A stretch of DNA of 64,000 bases from Pseudomonas sp. ML2-2023-3 (lineage in GTDB: Bacteria > Pseudomonadota > Gammaproteobacteria > Pseudomonadales > Pseudomonadaceae): positions 4,331,001-4,395,000 of the forward strand of contig NZ_CP146343.1 of assembly GCF_037055275.1 (NCBI RefSeq), written 5' to 3'. Numbering within the stretch: the stretch's first letter is position 1; every line of letters begins with the position of its first letter. Under the pieces are notes generated by a model that was given only the letters and a program-made list of their open reading frames with translations, was not told the origin of the DNA and did not search any database. Positions 7,985 to 16,733 of this stretch are shown piece after piece. Position numbers and translations under genes: made by a program.

Positions 7985-8342
7985 GTCCAATACCCTCATT
8001 ACGTAGGCGGCATTCTACCCGAGTTTAGGGGGGCAAATTGGAGCGCCGCGACCCGGTATTCAAAAAATCTGTGAAAGGTTTGATTTATCAGGATTTTCTA
8101 ACGCTGTCAGGCTGCCACTCGTCAGCCTGCAGGAGGCCACCCTCCCGTCCGGCAGCACCTGAACATGTTTAAAATCCCTCCACTGTTATGAATTAAAACA
8201 GCGAGTTAGCAGGCAATTAGACACTTGCTTATGTCTTCACCGACACCACCTCTATTATTTTACGAAGATATTTAACAAGCAATTGTCAAGTATTTCTGGT
8301 ACTATCGCTGGCCAAGTTATTTTCTAAAGGTCAATAGCCGCC
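7985..8342. other. Intergenic region with divergent promoters
   Basis: This 358-base gap separates the CvfB-like gene (minus) from the 59-residue gene (plus). It holds a seven-base-pair inverted repeat, CAGGCTG / CAGCCTG, at 8108-8129, and an extended -10, TGGTACTAT, at 8297-8305 reading toward the small gene. The stretch 8180-8340 is clearly more AT-rich than the rest of the window. No further ORF is convincing. Confidence 0.5.
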
Positions 8343-8522
8343 ATGCGCGTTAAAGCATCTGCCAGCAAAGCAAAGCCAGCTCCCGCTGTAGAAACCAGTG
8401 ATTCCATCAATGCTCAAATCGAAGCATTCTTGAAATCCGGCGGCGAGATCCAGCAAATCAACAAAGGCGTCAGCGGCCAAACTTTTGGCCCGTCCAAGCA
8501 AATCACGCTCGGCAAGAAGTAA
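8343..8522 (+). CDS. Small conserved-looking protein (59 residues)
   Basis: A 59-residue ORF: a basic, Ala/Lys-rich start (MRVKASASKAKPAPAVE), then SINAQIEAFLKSGGEIQQIN and a tail GVSGQTFGPSKQITLGKK. The composition, the QIEAFLKSGGEIQQI helix and the Lys-rich end suggest a small cytoplasmic nucleic-acid- or ribosome-associated protein; I recall similar unnamed proteins in other pseudomonads, but no function. AAAGG lies thirteen bases before the ATG, and an extended -10 promoter lies about 40 bases upstream. It is monocistronic. Short length means it may be missing from automated annotation. Confidence 0.65.
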   Translation: MRVKASASKAKPAPAVETSDSINAQIEAFLKSGGEIQQINKGVSGQTFGPSKQITLGKK

Positions 8523-8713
8523 TACCCCCCTCGCGTCATCTGGTCCTCTTGCGCTTTGCCTTCCAAGGCGCTAGGACTATCGATTTATCCCACCCTTGCG
8601 CCACATCCCTGATTCGAATCGATAAATCGACGAACGGCACTTTATTGCCGATATTCCTGCGTATGCTCCAAAGGCTCTGAATCAAGCCTTTGAGCCCATA
8701 TAGGGAGCCGATT

Positions 8714-9436
8714 ATGCTCACACGGGCGGTACTGCTGACCGGCACGTTGCTGGCCAGCACGATTGTAGATGCACAGGTCTTTTCCCGCGAACTGGGCAAC
8801 TTCGACCTCAAACTGGCCACACAGCCCAGCCGCAGCATGGCTCAGGGCCTGGTCAAGCCTACAAGCCCCGGCTCGACCTTTCATGGCGGCCTGGACCTGA
8901 CCCATGACAGTGGCTGGTACGCTGGCCAATGGGCACCCACCATGGGCATCAAGCCTGGCAGCAATCTGGAAGTTGATTCCTACCTGGGCTACAAACACCC
9001 CTTCGACCAAACCCTGAGCTACGAGCTGGGGGTAATCCACTACAGCTACCCTAAACTCGACTCACTGGACAGTCAGCAGATTTTTGCCGGCCTGACCGTG
9101 CTGGGTACGCGCTTTGGCGCCGCTTTCAGCAACGACCCGGACCGACGCGACAGCACACTGTTTGCCGACCTGGGGGTCAACCAGCCCTTCGGTATCGGAG
9201 TGAGCATGAAATACACCACCCACCAATTGGGCTCCCCCGTATCCATTGCCGATGGTGGCCGCGTGAGCGCTTTCAATGACTGGTCGATAAAATTTTCCCG
9301 CCCCTGGATGGGCATCGACCTGGATCTGATCTACAGCGACTCCAGCCTGGACGGCACAGACTGTTCAGCGTATTCGGGGCAAAACGCCCAGTGTGATGGC
9401 TTGCTGACATTCAAGGCCGAGCGAACTTTTTACTGA
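8714..9436 (+). CDS. TorF-family putative outer-membrane porin
   Basis: A 240-residue protein with a signal peptide (MLTRAVLLTGTLLASTIVDA, cleavage near residue 20) and a mature part of alternating beta strands rich in Tyr, Gly and aromatic girdle residues, ending in the C-terminal aromatic ...ERTFY typical of outer-membrane barrels. The pattern FHGGLDLTHDSGWYAGQWA matches the TorF/TIGR02001 putative porins. AGGGAG precedes the ATG at 8714. Two Cys in DCSAYSGQNAQC may form a disulfide. Transcribed alone. Substrate unknown. Confidence 0.82.
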   Translation: MLTRAVLLTGTLLASTIVDAQVFSRELGNFDLKLATQPSRSMAQGLVKPTSPGSTFHGGLDLTHDSGWYAGQWAPTMGIKPGSNLEVDSYLGYKHPFDQTLSYELGVIHYSYPKLDSLDSQQIFAGLTVLGTRFGAAFSNDPDRRDSTLFADLGVNQPFGIGVSMKYTTHQLGSPVSIADGGRVSAFNDWSIKFSRPWMGIDLDLIYSDSSLDGTDCSAYSGQNAQCDGLLTFKAERTFY

Positions 9437-9448
9437 GCCCTGATTTAT

Positions 9449-9472
9449 TGTGGGAGCGGGCTTTCCCACGAC
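9449..9472 (+). repeat. Degenerate REP-like element
   Basis: TGTGGGAGCGGGCTTTCCCAC is a single, shortened copy of the REP class found complete at 12395, 24431 and 35922. It lies just after the TorF porin gene and forms a small GTGGGA/TCCCAC hairpin. Confidence 0.6.
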
Positions 9473-9518
9473 GTCGATCTACCTGACAAACAGCAACGCC
9501 TACAGCCTTTTCAGACAA

Positions 9519-9547
9519 CAAAAAACCCGGCACAGGCCGGGTTTTTT
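9519..9547. terminator. Bidirectional terminator between the porin and the DEAD-box helicase
   Basis: AAAAAACCCGGC-ACA-GGCCGGGTTTTTT gives a CCCGGC stem with an A-run on one side and a T-run on the other, so it can end transcripts from both convergent genes. Confidence 0.88.
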
Positions 9548-9565
9548 GTAGGTTACACCTGCGCT

Positions 9566-10912
9566 TTATTCAGCAGCCGGTGCTTCTGGCTTGCGGCGCT
9601 TGAGCGGAGCCATGCCGTCCTTGCTGACCAGCGACAGTGCATCAGTCTTCGGGCGGTTGGCAATTTTGCGCTTGGTCGGAGCCTTGGCGCCCGACTTCTT
9701 CTTGACACCCTTGGCGTCGGTTTTTTTCTTCTTCACACCAACAGCTTTGCCCGAGGCCTTGACGTTTTTCGGACCGCCGTAAACGCCTTTGACTTCCTTG
9801 ATGGTGCGGCGCTCGAAGCTCTGCTTCAGGTAGCGCTCGACGCTGGACATCAGGTTCCAGTCGCCGTGGCAGATCAACGAGATGGCCAGGCCATCGTTAC
9901 CCGCACGACCCGTACGACCAATACGGTGCACGTATTCGTCGCCGCTGCGTGGCATATCGAAGTTGATCACCAGATCCAGGCCTTCAACGTCCAGGCCACG
10001 GGCCGCCACGTCGGTGGCTACCAAAATCTTGACGCCGCCCTGCTTCAGGCGGTCGATGGCCAGCTTGCGGTCCTTCTGGTCTTTTTCACCGTGCAAGACA
10101 AACGCTTTGTAGTCCTGAGCCACCAGACGACCGTAGATACGGTCAGCCATAGCGCGGGTATTGGTGAAAACGATCGCTTTTTGGTACGTCTCGTTTGCCA
10201 GCAGCCAGTTAACAATCTGCTCTTTGTGCTGGTTGTGGTCAGCGGTGATGATTTGCTGACGCGTGGTAGCGTTCAGCTGGCTGACCTGATTGAGCTGCAA
10301 GTGCTCGGCATTGTTCAACACCTTGCCGATCATCTCGCGCAGACCCGAACCACCGGTGGTGGCCGAGAACAGCATGGTCTGCTGGCGATTAGGGCACTCG
10401 TCGACCAGACGCTGGACGTCTTCGGAGAAGCCCATGTCGAGCATGCGGTCGGCTTCGTCGAGTACCAGCACTTCAACTTCTTTCAAGTCGAGGTTGCCGG
10501 CATTCAGTTGCTCCAGCAAACGACCCGGGGTGCCGATCAGGATATCCGGCACCTTGCGCAGCATGGCGGCCTGGACCTTGAAGTCTTCACCGCCGGTGAT
10601 CAGGCCGGACTTGATGAACGTGAACTGCGAAAAACGCTCAACTTCCTTGAGCGTTTGTTGTGCCAGCTCGCGGGTCGGCAGCAGAATCAACGCTTTGATA
10701 CTTACACGGATTTTGGCTGGACCAATCAGACGATTCAGAATCGGCAGTACGAAAGCGGCAGTTTTACCACTCCCGGTTTGAGCTGTAACCCGCAGGTCAC
10801 GCCCTTCGAGCGCGAGCGGGATGGCCGCTGCTTGCACAGGCGTAGGCTCGACAAATTTAAGCTCGGCCACAGCTTTAAGCAGGCGTTCGTGCAGGGCGAA
10901 ATCGGAAAACAC
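9566..10912 (-). CDS. DEAD-box ATP-dependent RNA helicase
   Basis: A 448-residue helicase with all motifs of the family: Q-motif (FVEPTPVQAAAIP, about residue 20), Walker A AQTGSGKT (about 45), PTRELAQQ, TPGRLLE, DEAD in VLVLDEADRML, SAT, and HRIGRTGRAG (about 330). The last 80 residues are a Lys-rich tail typical of RNA contacts. It probably remodels RNA in ribosome assembly or decay. The start is GTG at 10912 (VFSDFALHERL) with GAGG upstream; the frame is open to 11044 but that segment is not helicase-like. It may be a cold-linked RhlE/DeaD type, which I cannot decide from sequence. Confidence 0.9.
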   Translation of the reverse strand: MFSDFALHERLLKAVAELKFVEPTPVQAAAIPLALEGRDLRVTAQTGSGKTAAFVLPILNRLIGPAKIRVSIKALILLPTRELAQQTLKEVERFSQFTFIKSGLITGGEDFKVQAAMLRKVPDILIGTPGRLLEQLNAGNLDLKEVEVLVLDEADRMLDMGFSEDVQRLVDECPNRQQTMLFSATTGGSGLREMIGKVLNNAEHLQLNQVSQLNATTRQQIITADHNQHKEQIVNWLLANETYQKAIVFTNTRAMADRIYGRLVAQDYKAFVLHGEKDQKDRKLAIDRLKQGGVKILVATDVAARGLDVEGLDLVINFDMPRSGDEYVHRIGRTGRAGNDGLAISLICHGDWNLMSSVERYLKQSFERRTIKEVKGVYGGPKNVKASGKAVGVKKKKTDAKGVKKKSGAKAPTKRKIANRPKTDALSLVSKDGMAPLKRRKPEAPAAE

Positions 10913-11104
10913 GGGTGCTACCTCGAAGAAATACAAAAAATCAGCGGCATAGAGTAACGGTTTCGAGCGCCAAGGCCGAGTTACTTTGCACGAACGGCAT
11001 GAAACAAATGGTTTTTTAGGGTCTTTAGTCCAACCTGAGCCCATAAATTGCTCTGAAGTGCTCTAATCCCATGGCCATTTATTACTGGGATATCGTTTTA
11101 GCTT

Positions 11105-12391
11105 ATGGAAACTCAACCACTCTGGACCCAAATCCGGACCCTTTGGGCAAACCTGGATCAACATCCCTGGGTCAGTGCCATGCTGGGTCTGATCGTTCTG
11201 GTGGGCATTGCCCTGCTGGCCGGTCACATTGCACGCATCCTGGTGTTGCGCGTGACCAAAATCCTGGGCCGTCAGCCGGCCCTGCACTGGATCAACGATT
11301 TACGCGAACACAAGGTGTTCCATCGCCTGGCGCAATTGACCCCCTCCCTGATGGTGCAGTTCGGACGCAACCTGGTGCCGGACATGAGCGACAACGGTCG
11401 CCACTTCCTTGGCAACCTGGCGCTGGCCATAACCATTTTTGTGCTCACGCGTGTGATCAGCTCACTGCTGGATGCCTTGCTCGATATCTATTCGCGCACC
11501 AATTACGCAAAGACCCGGCCGATCAAGGGCTACATTCAGCTGACTAAAATGCTGCTGTATGTGTTCTCCGCAATCATCATTGTCGCAACCCTGATCGACC
11601 GCTCGCCAATGCTGCTGCTCTCCGGCCTTGGCGCAATGTCTGCTGTCATTCTGCTGGTCTACAAGGACACGCTGTTGTCGTTTGTGGCCAGCGTGCAGTT
11701 GACCAGCAATGATTTGCTGCGCGTAGGCGACTGGATCGAGATGCCGCAGGTCGGTGCCGATGGCGATGTAATCGACATCACCCTGCACACCGTCAAAGTA
11801 CAGAACTTCGACAAAACCATTGTCTCGATTCCGACCTGGCGTTTGATGTCCGAATCGTTCAAAAACTGGCGTGGCATGCAGCAGTCCGGCGGACGCCGGA
11901 TCAAGCGCAGCCTGTATATTGACGCCGCCGACATTGCTTTTTTGACCGATGAGCAGGAGCAGCGCCTGGAACAGGTACGCCTGTTGAGCGATTACCTGCA
12001 TCGCAAGAAAGCAGAGCTCAAAAGCTGGAACGAAGCCCAGGGCAATGTCGCAGCCATGTCTGCCAACCGTCGGCGCATGACCAACATAGGCACTTTCCGC
12101 GCCTATGCCCTGGCCTACCTGAAAAGCCATACCGACATTCAGCCGAACATGACCTGCATGGTCCGCCAGATGCAAGCCACGCCACAGGGTGTACCCCTTG
12201 AGGTGTATTGCTTTACCCGGACCACGGTGTGGAGCGAATACGAGCAAATCCAGGGCGATATTTTCGACTACCTGTTGTCAGTGCTGCCCGAATTCGGGCT
12301 CAGCATGTATCAGCAACCGAGCGGCAATGACCTGCGCAAAGGATTGCTGAGCAAGCTGAATACTCCGCTGGAGCTGTCCAAAGACGATTGA
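11105..12391 (+). CDS. Mechanosensitive ion channel, MscS family (YbdG-like)
   Basis: A 428-residue inner-membrane channel. Hydrophobic segments lie at about 22-47, 100-122, 142-160 and 164-185, followed by the MscS beta domain (about 190-260: DLLRVGDWIEMPQVGADG...VSIPTWRLMSESFKNW) and a long cytoplasmic region. The insertion after SFKNWRGMQQSGGRRIKRSLYID and the overall size match the YbdG/MscM-like branch, which opens under osmotic downshock. It is divergent from the helicase and is followed directly by a REP pair. Confidence 0.87.
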   Translation: METQPLWTQIRTLWANLDQHPWVSAMLGLIVLVGIALLAGHIARILVLRVTKILGRQPALHWINDLREHKVFHRLAQLTPSLMVQFGRNLVPDMSDNGRHFLGNLALAITIFVLTRVISSLLDALLDIYSRTNYAKTRPIKGYIQLTKMLLYVFSAIIIVATLIDRSPMLLLSGLGAMSAVILLVYKDTLLSFVASVQLTSNDLLRVGDWIEMPQVGADGDVIDITLHTVKVQNFDKTIVSIPTWRLMSESFKNWRGMQQSGGRRIKRSLYIDAADIAFLTDEQEQRLEQVRLLSDYLHRKKAELKSWNEAQGNVAAMSANRRRMTNIGTFRAYALAYLKSHTDIQPNMTCMVRQMQATPQGVPLEVYCFTRTTVWSEYEQIQGDIFDYLLSVLPEFGLSMYQQPSGNDLRKGLLSKLNTPLELSKDD

Positions 12392-12394
12392 ACC

Positions 12395-12456
12395 CTGTGG
12401 GAGCGGGCTTGCTCGCGATTCGGGTGATGCCATCGCGTGCAAGCCCGCTCCCACAG
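12395..12456. repeat. REP pair (BIME-like inverted repeat)
   Basis: CTGTGGGAGCGGGCTTGC and its inverse GCAAGCCCGCTCCCACAG face each other across about 26 bases. This is the common Pseudomonas REP sequence. It sits between two convergent genes, where it can stabilise or end mRNA, and such pairs are substrates of RAYT transposases. Confidence 0.85.
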
Positions 12457-12476
12457 TTCCATCACCCATAATGCGC

Positions 12477-13037
12477 TCAGGCTTGCTTGAACTGTGGATC
12501 GCCTGTGAGCTTGAACAACAACTCGATCCCTTGGGGCCAGTTGCCATAGCCCCCCTCACCATTGATGTGCCCGGCATTTTCCAGCCATACCAGTTCGCTG
12601 CCCCAGGCATCGCTGAATGCGCTGGCCCGCTCCTGGGTGACATAGGGGTCGTTGGTACTGGCGACGGTAATTGCGTCAAAAGGCAGGGTATTGAGCGGCA
12701 TCGGGCTGAAACCCGTTGTGCCTGGCGGATAACTGTCGGCTTCGGTATCGCTGGGCGCGACCAGCAGTGCCCCACGCACACGCCGCGCCTCTTTGGGGTG
12801 CTGCTGCGCCCAACGGGCAATCAGCGTGCAGGCAAGGCTGTGGCCCACCAGCACCACAGGACGCTCGCTCTTGGTGATCTTTTTCTGCAGGTTCTGCACC
12901 CAATCCGTACAAACGGGGGTTTCCCAGTTCTCCTGCTTGACCCGGTGCAGCCCGCTGTAGCGCTGTTCCCAGTGAGATTGCCAATGCTCTGTTCCCGAAT
13001 TGAACAGGCCCGGCAAGATCAACACCCTGACTGTCAT
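12477..13037 (-). CDS. Alpha/beta hydrolase, RBBP9/YdeN family
   Basis: A 186-residue serine hydrolase of the short RBBP9/YdeN type. It has the family start VLILPGLFNSGTEHWQSHWE, the nucleophile elbow VGHSLACTL (Ser near residue 66), an acid in STNDPYV and the catalytic His in NAGHINGEGGYG. GGGAGAG precedes the ATG at 13037. Substrate unknown; RBBP9-like proteins hydrolyse small esters. It lies in the same direction as the DMT gene upstream (41 bases apart), so the two may share a transcript. Confidence 0.85.
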   Translation of the reverse strand: MTVRVLILPGLFNSGTEHWQSHWEQRYSGLHRVKQENWETPVCTDWVQNLQKKITKSERPVVLVGHSLACTLIARWAQQHPKEARRVRGALLVAPSDTEADSYPPGTTGFSPMPLNTLPFDAITVASTNDPYVTQERASAFSDAWGSELVWLENAGHINGEGGYGNWPQGIELLFKLTGDPQFKQA

Positions 13038-13078
13038 TCCGACTCTCCCTTTAGGCGATAGATGGACTGTGGTTGACC

Positions 13079-13939
13079 TTAGACCGTCACAGCCCTGCGG
13101 TCTAGCCGGCTGATCCACACGGCAAATGCAATCACCAGCCCGCCGATGAACAGTCGCCCCAGCGGCTCGTGCTGGTTCCAGATCAGCAAACTGATCAACA
13201 GGCCGACCGGCACATGCAAAATGTTCATCACAGCCAACGTGCCAACCCTGACCATGCACGCGCCTTTGTTCCACCAGTACAGGCCCAGGGCCGTAGAAAT
13301 CAGCCCCAGAAATACCAGAACACCCCACTGCAAGGGAGCCTCAGGCAGGAAGTTGGCCTTGCCAAATAGCAGGAAGGCCGGCAACACCACTGCCAAAGCC
13401 CCCAGATAAAAGAAACCAAACCGCTGGTAATGCGGCACGTCGCTCGGGTAACGCGCCACCAGGCGCTTGTACAACACCTGCCCGGCGGCATAGGTGAAAT
13501 TGCCCAATTGCAGCAACAGGAAGCCTCCAAAGAAGTCCGGGCTGATGCTGTCAAAGCGAATGACCGCCGCCCCCGCTACAGCTACAAGTGCCGCCACCAG
13601 CGCCCACGGGTTGAAACGGCGATTAAGGGCATCTTCGATCAGGGTCACATGCAGCGGAGTGAGGATGGTGAACAACAGCACCTCCGGCACTGTAAGCACC
13701 CGAAAACTCAAGTACAGACAGACGTAAGTGATGCCGAACTGCAGGGCACCGATCAGCAGCATGCCACGCATAAAGCCAGGCTCTACCTGACGCCAGCGCG
13801 TCAGGGGGATGAATACCAGCCCCGCCAGCACCACACGCACCAGCACCGCAAAGTAGCTGTCGACATGTCCAGCCAGATACTCGCCAATCAGGCTGAAGGA
13901 GAATGCTTGAATCAAGGTGACAATTAACAGATAGCCCAT
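13079..13939 (-). CDS. EamA/DMT-family exporter
   Basis: A 286-residue inner-membrane protein with ten hydrophobic segments in two EamA repeats. The second repeat carries LISTALGLYWWNKGACMVRVG and LHVPVGLLISLLIWNQ, patterns seen in the carboxylate/amino-acid/amine transporter group. The ATG at 13939 has GGCGAGAG upstream. It is followed closely by the RBBP9-like hydrolase gene. Substrate unknown. Confidence 0.84.
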   Translation of the reverse strand: MGYLLIVTLIQAFSFSLIGEYLAGHVDSYFAVLVRVVLAGLVFIPLTRWRQVEPGFMRGMLLIGALQFGITYVCLYLSFRVLTVPEVLLFTILTPLHVTLIEDALNRRFNPWALVAALVAVAGAAVIRFDSISPDFFGGFLLLQLGNFTYAAGQVLYKRLVARYPSDVPHYQRFGFFYLGALAVVLPAFLLFGKANFLPEAPLQWGVLVFLGLISTALGLYWWNKGACMVRVGTLAVMNILHVPVGLLISLLIWNQHEPLGRLFIGGLVIAFAVWISRLDRRAVTV

Positions 13940-14059
13940 GAATCTCTCGCCCAGGAAATCGAAACGGCTCTCCGGCAAAAACACCCGCGAGCGCATCAGA
14001 AGGTCCGCGACCTTAGCGGTTTTCCATCAACCTTTACCATCACCCTGCAAAACCCGGAC

Positions 14060-14095
14060 AAAAAAAACCCGATCCGGCGCTATGGCTGATCGGGT
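14060..14095 (-). terminator. Terminator downstream of azoR
   Basis: Read on the minus strand, CCCGATC and GATCGGG form a stem followed by seven T. It lies about 105 bases after the azoR stop codon and would end that transcript. The rest of 13940-14200 shows no convincing gene. Confidence 0.75.
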
Positions 14096-14200
14096 ACGAG
14101 CACTCAAAAAAGTGCAAAGGGAGGTTCGATGCGCGAACCGCATGCTTGAAGGAGCAATGAAGCGATTAAGCCATTCAGCGATTATCTGTCGATTAACAGC

Positions 14201-14800
14201 CTATGAGATTGCAGACAGCCTGGCCTTGGCCTGGTTTAAACCTTTTTCCTGGAAGTCACCGCCCAGGTTCATGCCTTCGGCATGGATAAAGGTCACATCG
14301 TGAATTCCGATAAAGGCCATGACCTGACGCAAATAGGGTTCCTGATGGTCCGAGGTGCTACCCGCGTACAGCCCGCCGCGCGCAGTTAAAACGTATGCTT
14401 TCTTGCCGACCAGCAGTCCTTGCGGACCGGTTTCGGTGTACTTGAACGTCACGCCAGCCCGCAATACGTGGTCAAGCCAGGCCTTGAGAGTGCTCGGAAT
14501 CGCAAAGTTGTACATCGGGGCCGCGAGCACCAGTACATCCGCTGCCAGCAGCTCATCGGTGAGCTCATTGGAGCGCTGCAGGGAAACATGCTCGTCAGCG
14601 CTGCGTTGTGCTTCGGGCTTCATCCAGCCACCCAACAGGTTGGCATCAAGATGCGGCACCGGGTTCAGGGCCAGGTCACGAACGGTCACTTGATCAGCTG
14701 GATGTGCCGCTTGCCACTGGCTGACGAACTGCCGGGTCAACTGTCGGGAGAATGAGTCCTGCTGGCGTGCGCTGCTTTCAATGATCAGAACGTTGGACAT
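14201..14800 (-). CDS. azoR: FMN-dependent NADH-azoreductase
   Basis: A 199-residue flavodoxin-fold enzyme that reduces azo bonds and quinones with NADH. The FMN phosphate loop is ESSARQQDSFSRQL (residues 8-21) and the flavin ring contacts are APMYNFAIPSTLKAWLDHV (about 94-112) and TARGGLYAG (about 138-146), all hallmarks of AzoR. It is divergent from a LysR gene and the pair azoR-LysR followed by ppiA and an ABC exporter is the same order I recall around azoR3 in P. aeruginosa. Likely induced by electrophiles or quinones through the divergent regulator. Confidence 0.92.
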   Translation of the reverse strand: MSNVLIIESSARQQDSFSRQLTRQFVSQWQAAHPADQVTVRDLALNPVPHLDANLLGGWMKPEAQRSADEHVSLQRSNELTDELLAADVLVLAAPMYNFAIPSTLKAWLDHVLRAGVTFKYTETGPQGLLVGKKAYVLTARGGLYAGSTSDHQEPYLRQVMAFIGIHDVTFIHAEGMNLGGDFQEKGLNQAKARLSAIS

Positions 14801-14899
14801 GGCGGATAAGCTCCATCTGTAAATACGGTAAGGCGATGGCGCAGAGAATAGAGAGCATTGGTTCGATTAAAAAGCGCATTTATTTGCTACAACCTATCT

Positions 14900-14913
14900 A
14901 TAAACCTGTTTAT
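14900..14913. promoter_or_regulatory. Dyad between azoR and its divergent LysR gene
   Basis: ATAAAC-CT-GTTTAT is a perfect six-base-pair dyad, placed in the 155-base region between the divergent azoR and LysR starts. LysR proteins bind such T-N11-A dyads. Seen: the dyad and its placement. Inferred: that the neighbouring LysR protein binds it. Confidence 0.5.
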
Positions 14914-14955
14914 TTAGCGGTATCCTGTCAGCACTCCCATTCAGAGGTAATCATC

Positions 14956-15879
14956 GTGAAAGCGCCCCGCGTGACCCTTGATCAATGGCGCACCCTGCAA
15001 GCGGTGGTCGATCACGGCGGCTTTGCTCAAGCCGCCGAAGTCCTCCATCGCTCGCAGTCGTCTGTCAGCTACACCGTGGCACGCATGCAGGATCAACTCG
15101 GCGTGCCGCTGCTGCGGATCGACGGACGCAAGGCGGTGCTCACCGAGGCGGGCGGCGTGCTGCTGCGCCGCTCCCGGCAACTGGTCAAGCAGGCCAGCCA
15201 GCTCGAAGACCTCGCCCATCACATGGAGCAAGGCTGGGAAGCCGAGGTCCGCCTGGTGGTCGACGCGGCCTACCCCAATGCACGGCTGGTGCGTGCCCTG
15301 ACCGCCTTCATGCCGCAAAGCCGTGGTTGCCGCGTGCGCCTGCGCGAAGAGGTGCTGTCCGGCGTCGAAGAAGTCCTGCTCGAAGGCGTGGCTGACCTGG
15401 CCATCAGCAGCTTCAATATTCCCGGTTACTTGGGCACCGAGTTGAGCACCGTGGAATTTGTTGCCGTGGCTCACCCCGACCACCCCCTGCATCGCCTGCA
15501 ACGGGAACTGCATTTCCAGGATCTGGAAAGCCAGCTGCAAGTCGTGATTCGTGACTCCGGGCGCCAACAGCCCCGTGACGTGGGCTGGCTCGGCTCCGAA
15601 CAGCGCTGGACCGTCGGCAGCCTGGCCACGGCGGCCGCCTTCGTGGGCAGCGGGCTGGGCTTTGCCTGGTTGCCGCGGCACATGATCGAGCGCGAACTCA
15701 AGGAAGGTGTGCTCAAACCGTTGCCGCTCAATCAGGGCGGCAAGCGTCACCCGGTATTTTTCCTGTACGCCAACAAGGACAAGCCTCTGGGCCCTGCCAC
15801 ACAAATCCTGGTTGAACTGCTGCAAACTTTTGACACGGCCCCGCTGGATGCGCCGTTTGCAGCACCGCAGCAAGCGTGA
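14956..15879 (+). CDS. LysR-family transcriptional regulator (azoR-linked)
   Basis: A 307-residue LysR protein. The helix-turn-helix covers about residues 8-65 (LDQWRTLQAVVDHGGFAQAA then LHRSQSSVSYTVARMQDQLG), followed by the periplasmic-binding-like effector domain. The start is GTG at 14956 with AGAGG seven bases upstream; the frame is open to 14836 but the extra residues are unlike the family. By position it should control azoR. It is followed by ppiA in the same direction 162 bases later, probably as a separate unit. Confidence 0.88.
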   Translation: MKAPRVTLDQWRTLQAVVDHGGFAQAAEVLHRSQSSVSYTVARMQDQLGVPLLRIDGRKAVLTEAGGVLLRRSRQLVKQASQLEDLAHHMEQGWEAEVRLVVDAAYPNARLVRALTAFMPQSRGCRVRLREEVLSGVEEVLLEGVADLAISSFNIPGYLGTELSTVEFVAVAHPDHPLHRLQRELHFQDLESQLQVVIRDSGRQQPRDVGWLGSEQRWTVGSLATAAAFVGSGLGFAWLPRHMIERELKEGVLKPLPLNQGGKRHPVFFLYANKDKPLGPATQILVELLQTFDTAPLDAPFAAPQQA

Positions 15880-16041
15880 AGATCAGTGGGCAGGAACCCG
15901 ATTCGAGAATATCCTGTCCAACACCCGCCGCCCGTGAACATCTGCCATTACCGGATGTAGCACGGGCATTGGTTCAAACCACAGGGCGCCACTGCCTGCG
16001 TGGCATTGAACAGTCACCCCACTTTCCAGGATCACTGAACC

Positions 16042-16605
16042 ATGCTTAAAAAAATTGCACTTGCCGCTGGCGCCATGCTGTTTGCTGCCAACCTGATGGC
16101 TGCCGATACATCCAAGACACCTCATGTCGTTCTGGATACCAGCTTCGGCAAGATCGAAATCGAACTGGATCCGGTCAAGGCTCCGATCAGCACTGACAAC
16201 TTTCTCAAGTATGTGGACAGCGGCTTCTACAACAACACCATTTTTCACCGTGTGATCCCGGGCTTTATGGTGCAGGGCGGAGGTTTCACCTCGCAGATGG
16301 CGCAAAAGCCGACCCGCGACCCGATCAAGAACGAAGCCAGCAACGGCCTGCATAACGTGCGCGGCACCCTGTCGATGGCTCGCACCTCCAACCCGAACTC
16401 TGCCACCAGCCAGTTCTTCATCAACGTGGCAGACAACGCGTTCCTGGATCCGGGCCGTGACGCCGGGTACGCCGTATTTGCCAAGGTTGTGAATGGCATG
16501 GATGTGGTTGATCAGATCGTCAACTCGCAAACCACCACCAAACAAGGCATGCAGAATGTGCCGATCGACCCGGTGCTGATCAAGTCGGCCAAGCGTATCG
16601 ACTGA
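16042..16605 (+). CDS. ppiA: Periplasmic peptidyl-prolyl cis-trans isomerase A (cyclophilin)
   Basis: A 187-residue cyclophilin that speeds proline isomerisation in the periplasm. The signal peptide is [20 protein letters not shown] with cleavage after Ala21 (AA-DT). The mature domain has the active-site stretches [15 protein letters not shown] (about 70-84), [19 protein letters not shown] (about 109-128) and [11 protein letters not shown]. As in bacterial PpiA, the Trp that binds cyclosporin in eukaryotes is replaced. AGGA lies upstream of the start. Confidence 0.93.
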   Translation: MLKKIALAAGAMLFAANLMAADTSKTPHVVLDTSFGKIEIELDPVKAPISTDNFLKYVDSGFYNNTIFHRVIPGFMVQGGGFTSQMAQKPTRDPIKNEASNGLHNVRGTLSMARTSNPNSATSQFFINVADNAFLDPGRDAGYAVFAKVVNGMDVVDQIVNSQTTTKQGMQNVPIDPVLIKSAKRID

Positions 16606-16639
16606 CAGGCTGCACACAGCAGGGAGCTTTGACCTGTGC

Positions 16640-16684
16640 CCCGTAGCAGCTGCCGAAGGAACGAGGCTGCGTTACTGCTACGGG
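16640..16684. repeat. Inverted repeat between ppiA and the ABC exporter
   Basis: CCCGTAGCAG and CTGCTACGGG form a ten-base-pair stem enclosing about 25 bases. It belongs to the GTAGC(N)GCTGC class of interspersed palindromes seen again at 29444, 32640, 42539 and 44087. It may end the ppiA mRNA. Confidence 0.65.
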
Positions 16685-16733
16685 ATGGGTAACGTCAACT
16701 AAAGGAGAGCCCGCGCTGCGGGCGTCAGTGCCC

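Noticed and set aside
8083..8095. FNR/Anr box in the region before the 59-residue gene
   Set aside because: TTGAT-TT-ATCAG has a two-base instead of a four-base spacer and an imperfect right arm.
9866..10957. A 363-codon open frame opposite the DEAD-box helicase
   Set aside because: Antisense shadow of a gene with all helicase motifs; composition rich in His, Gln and Val as expected of a reverse frame.
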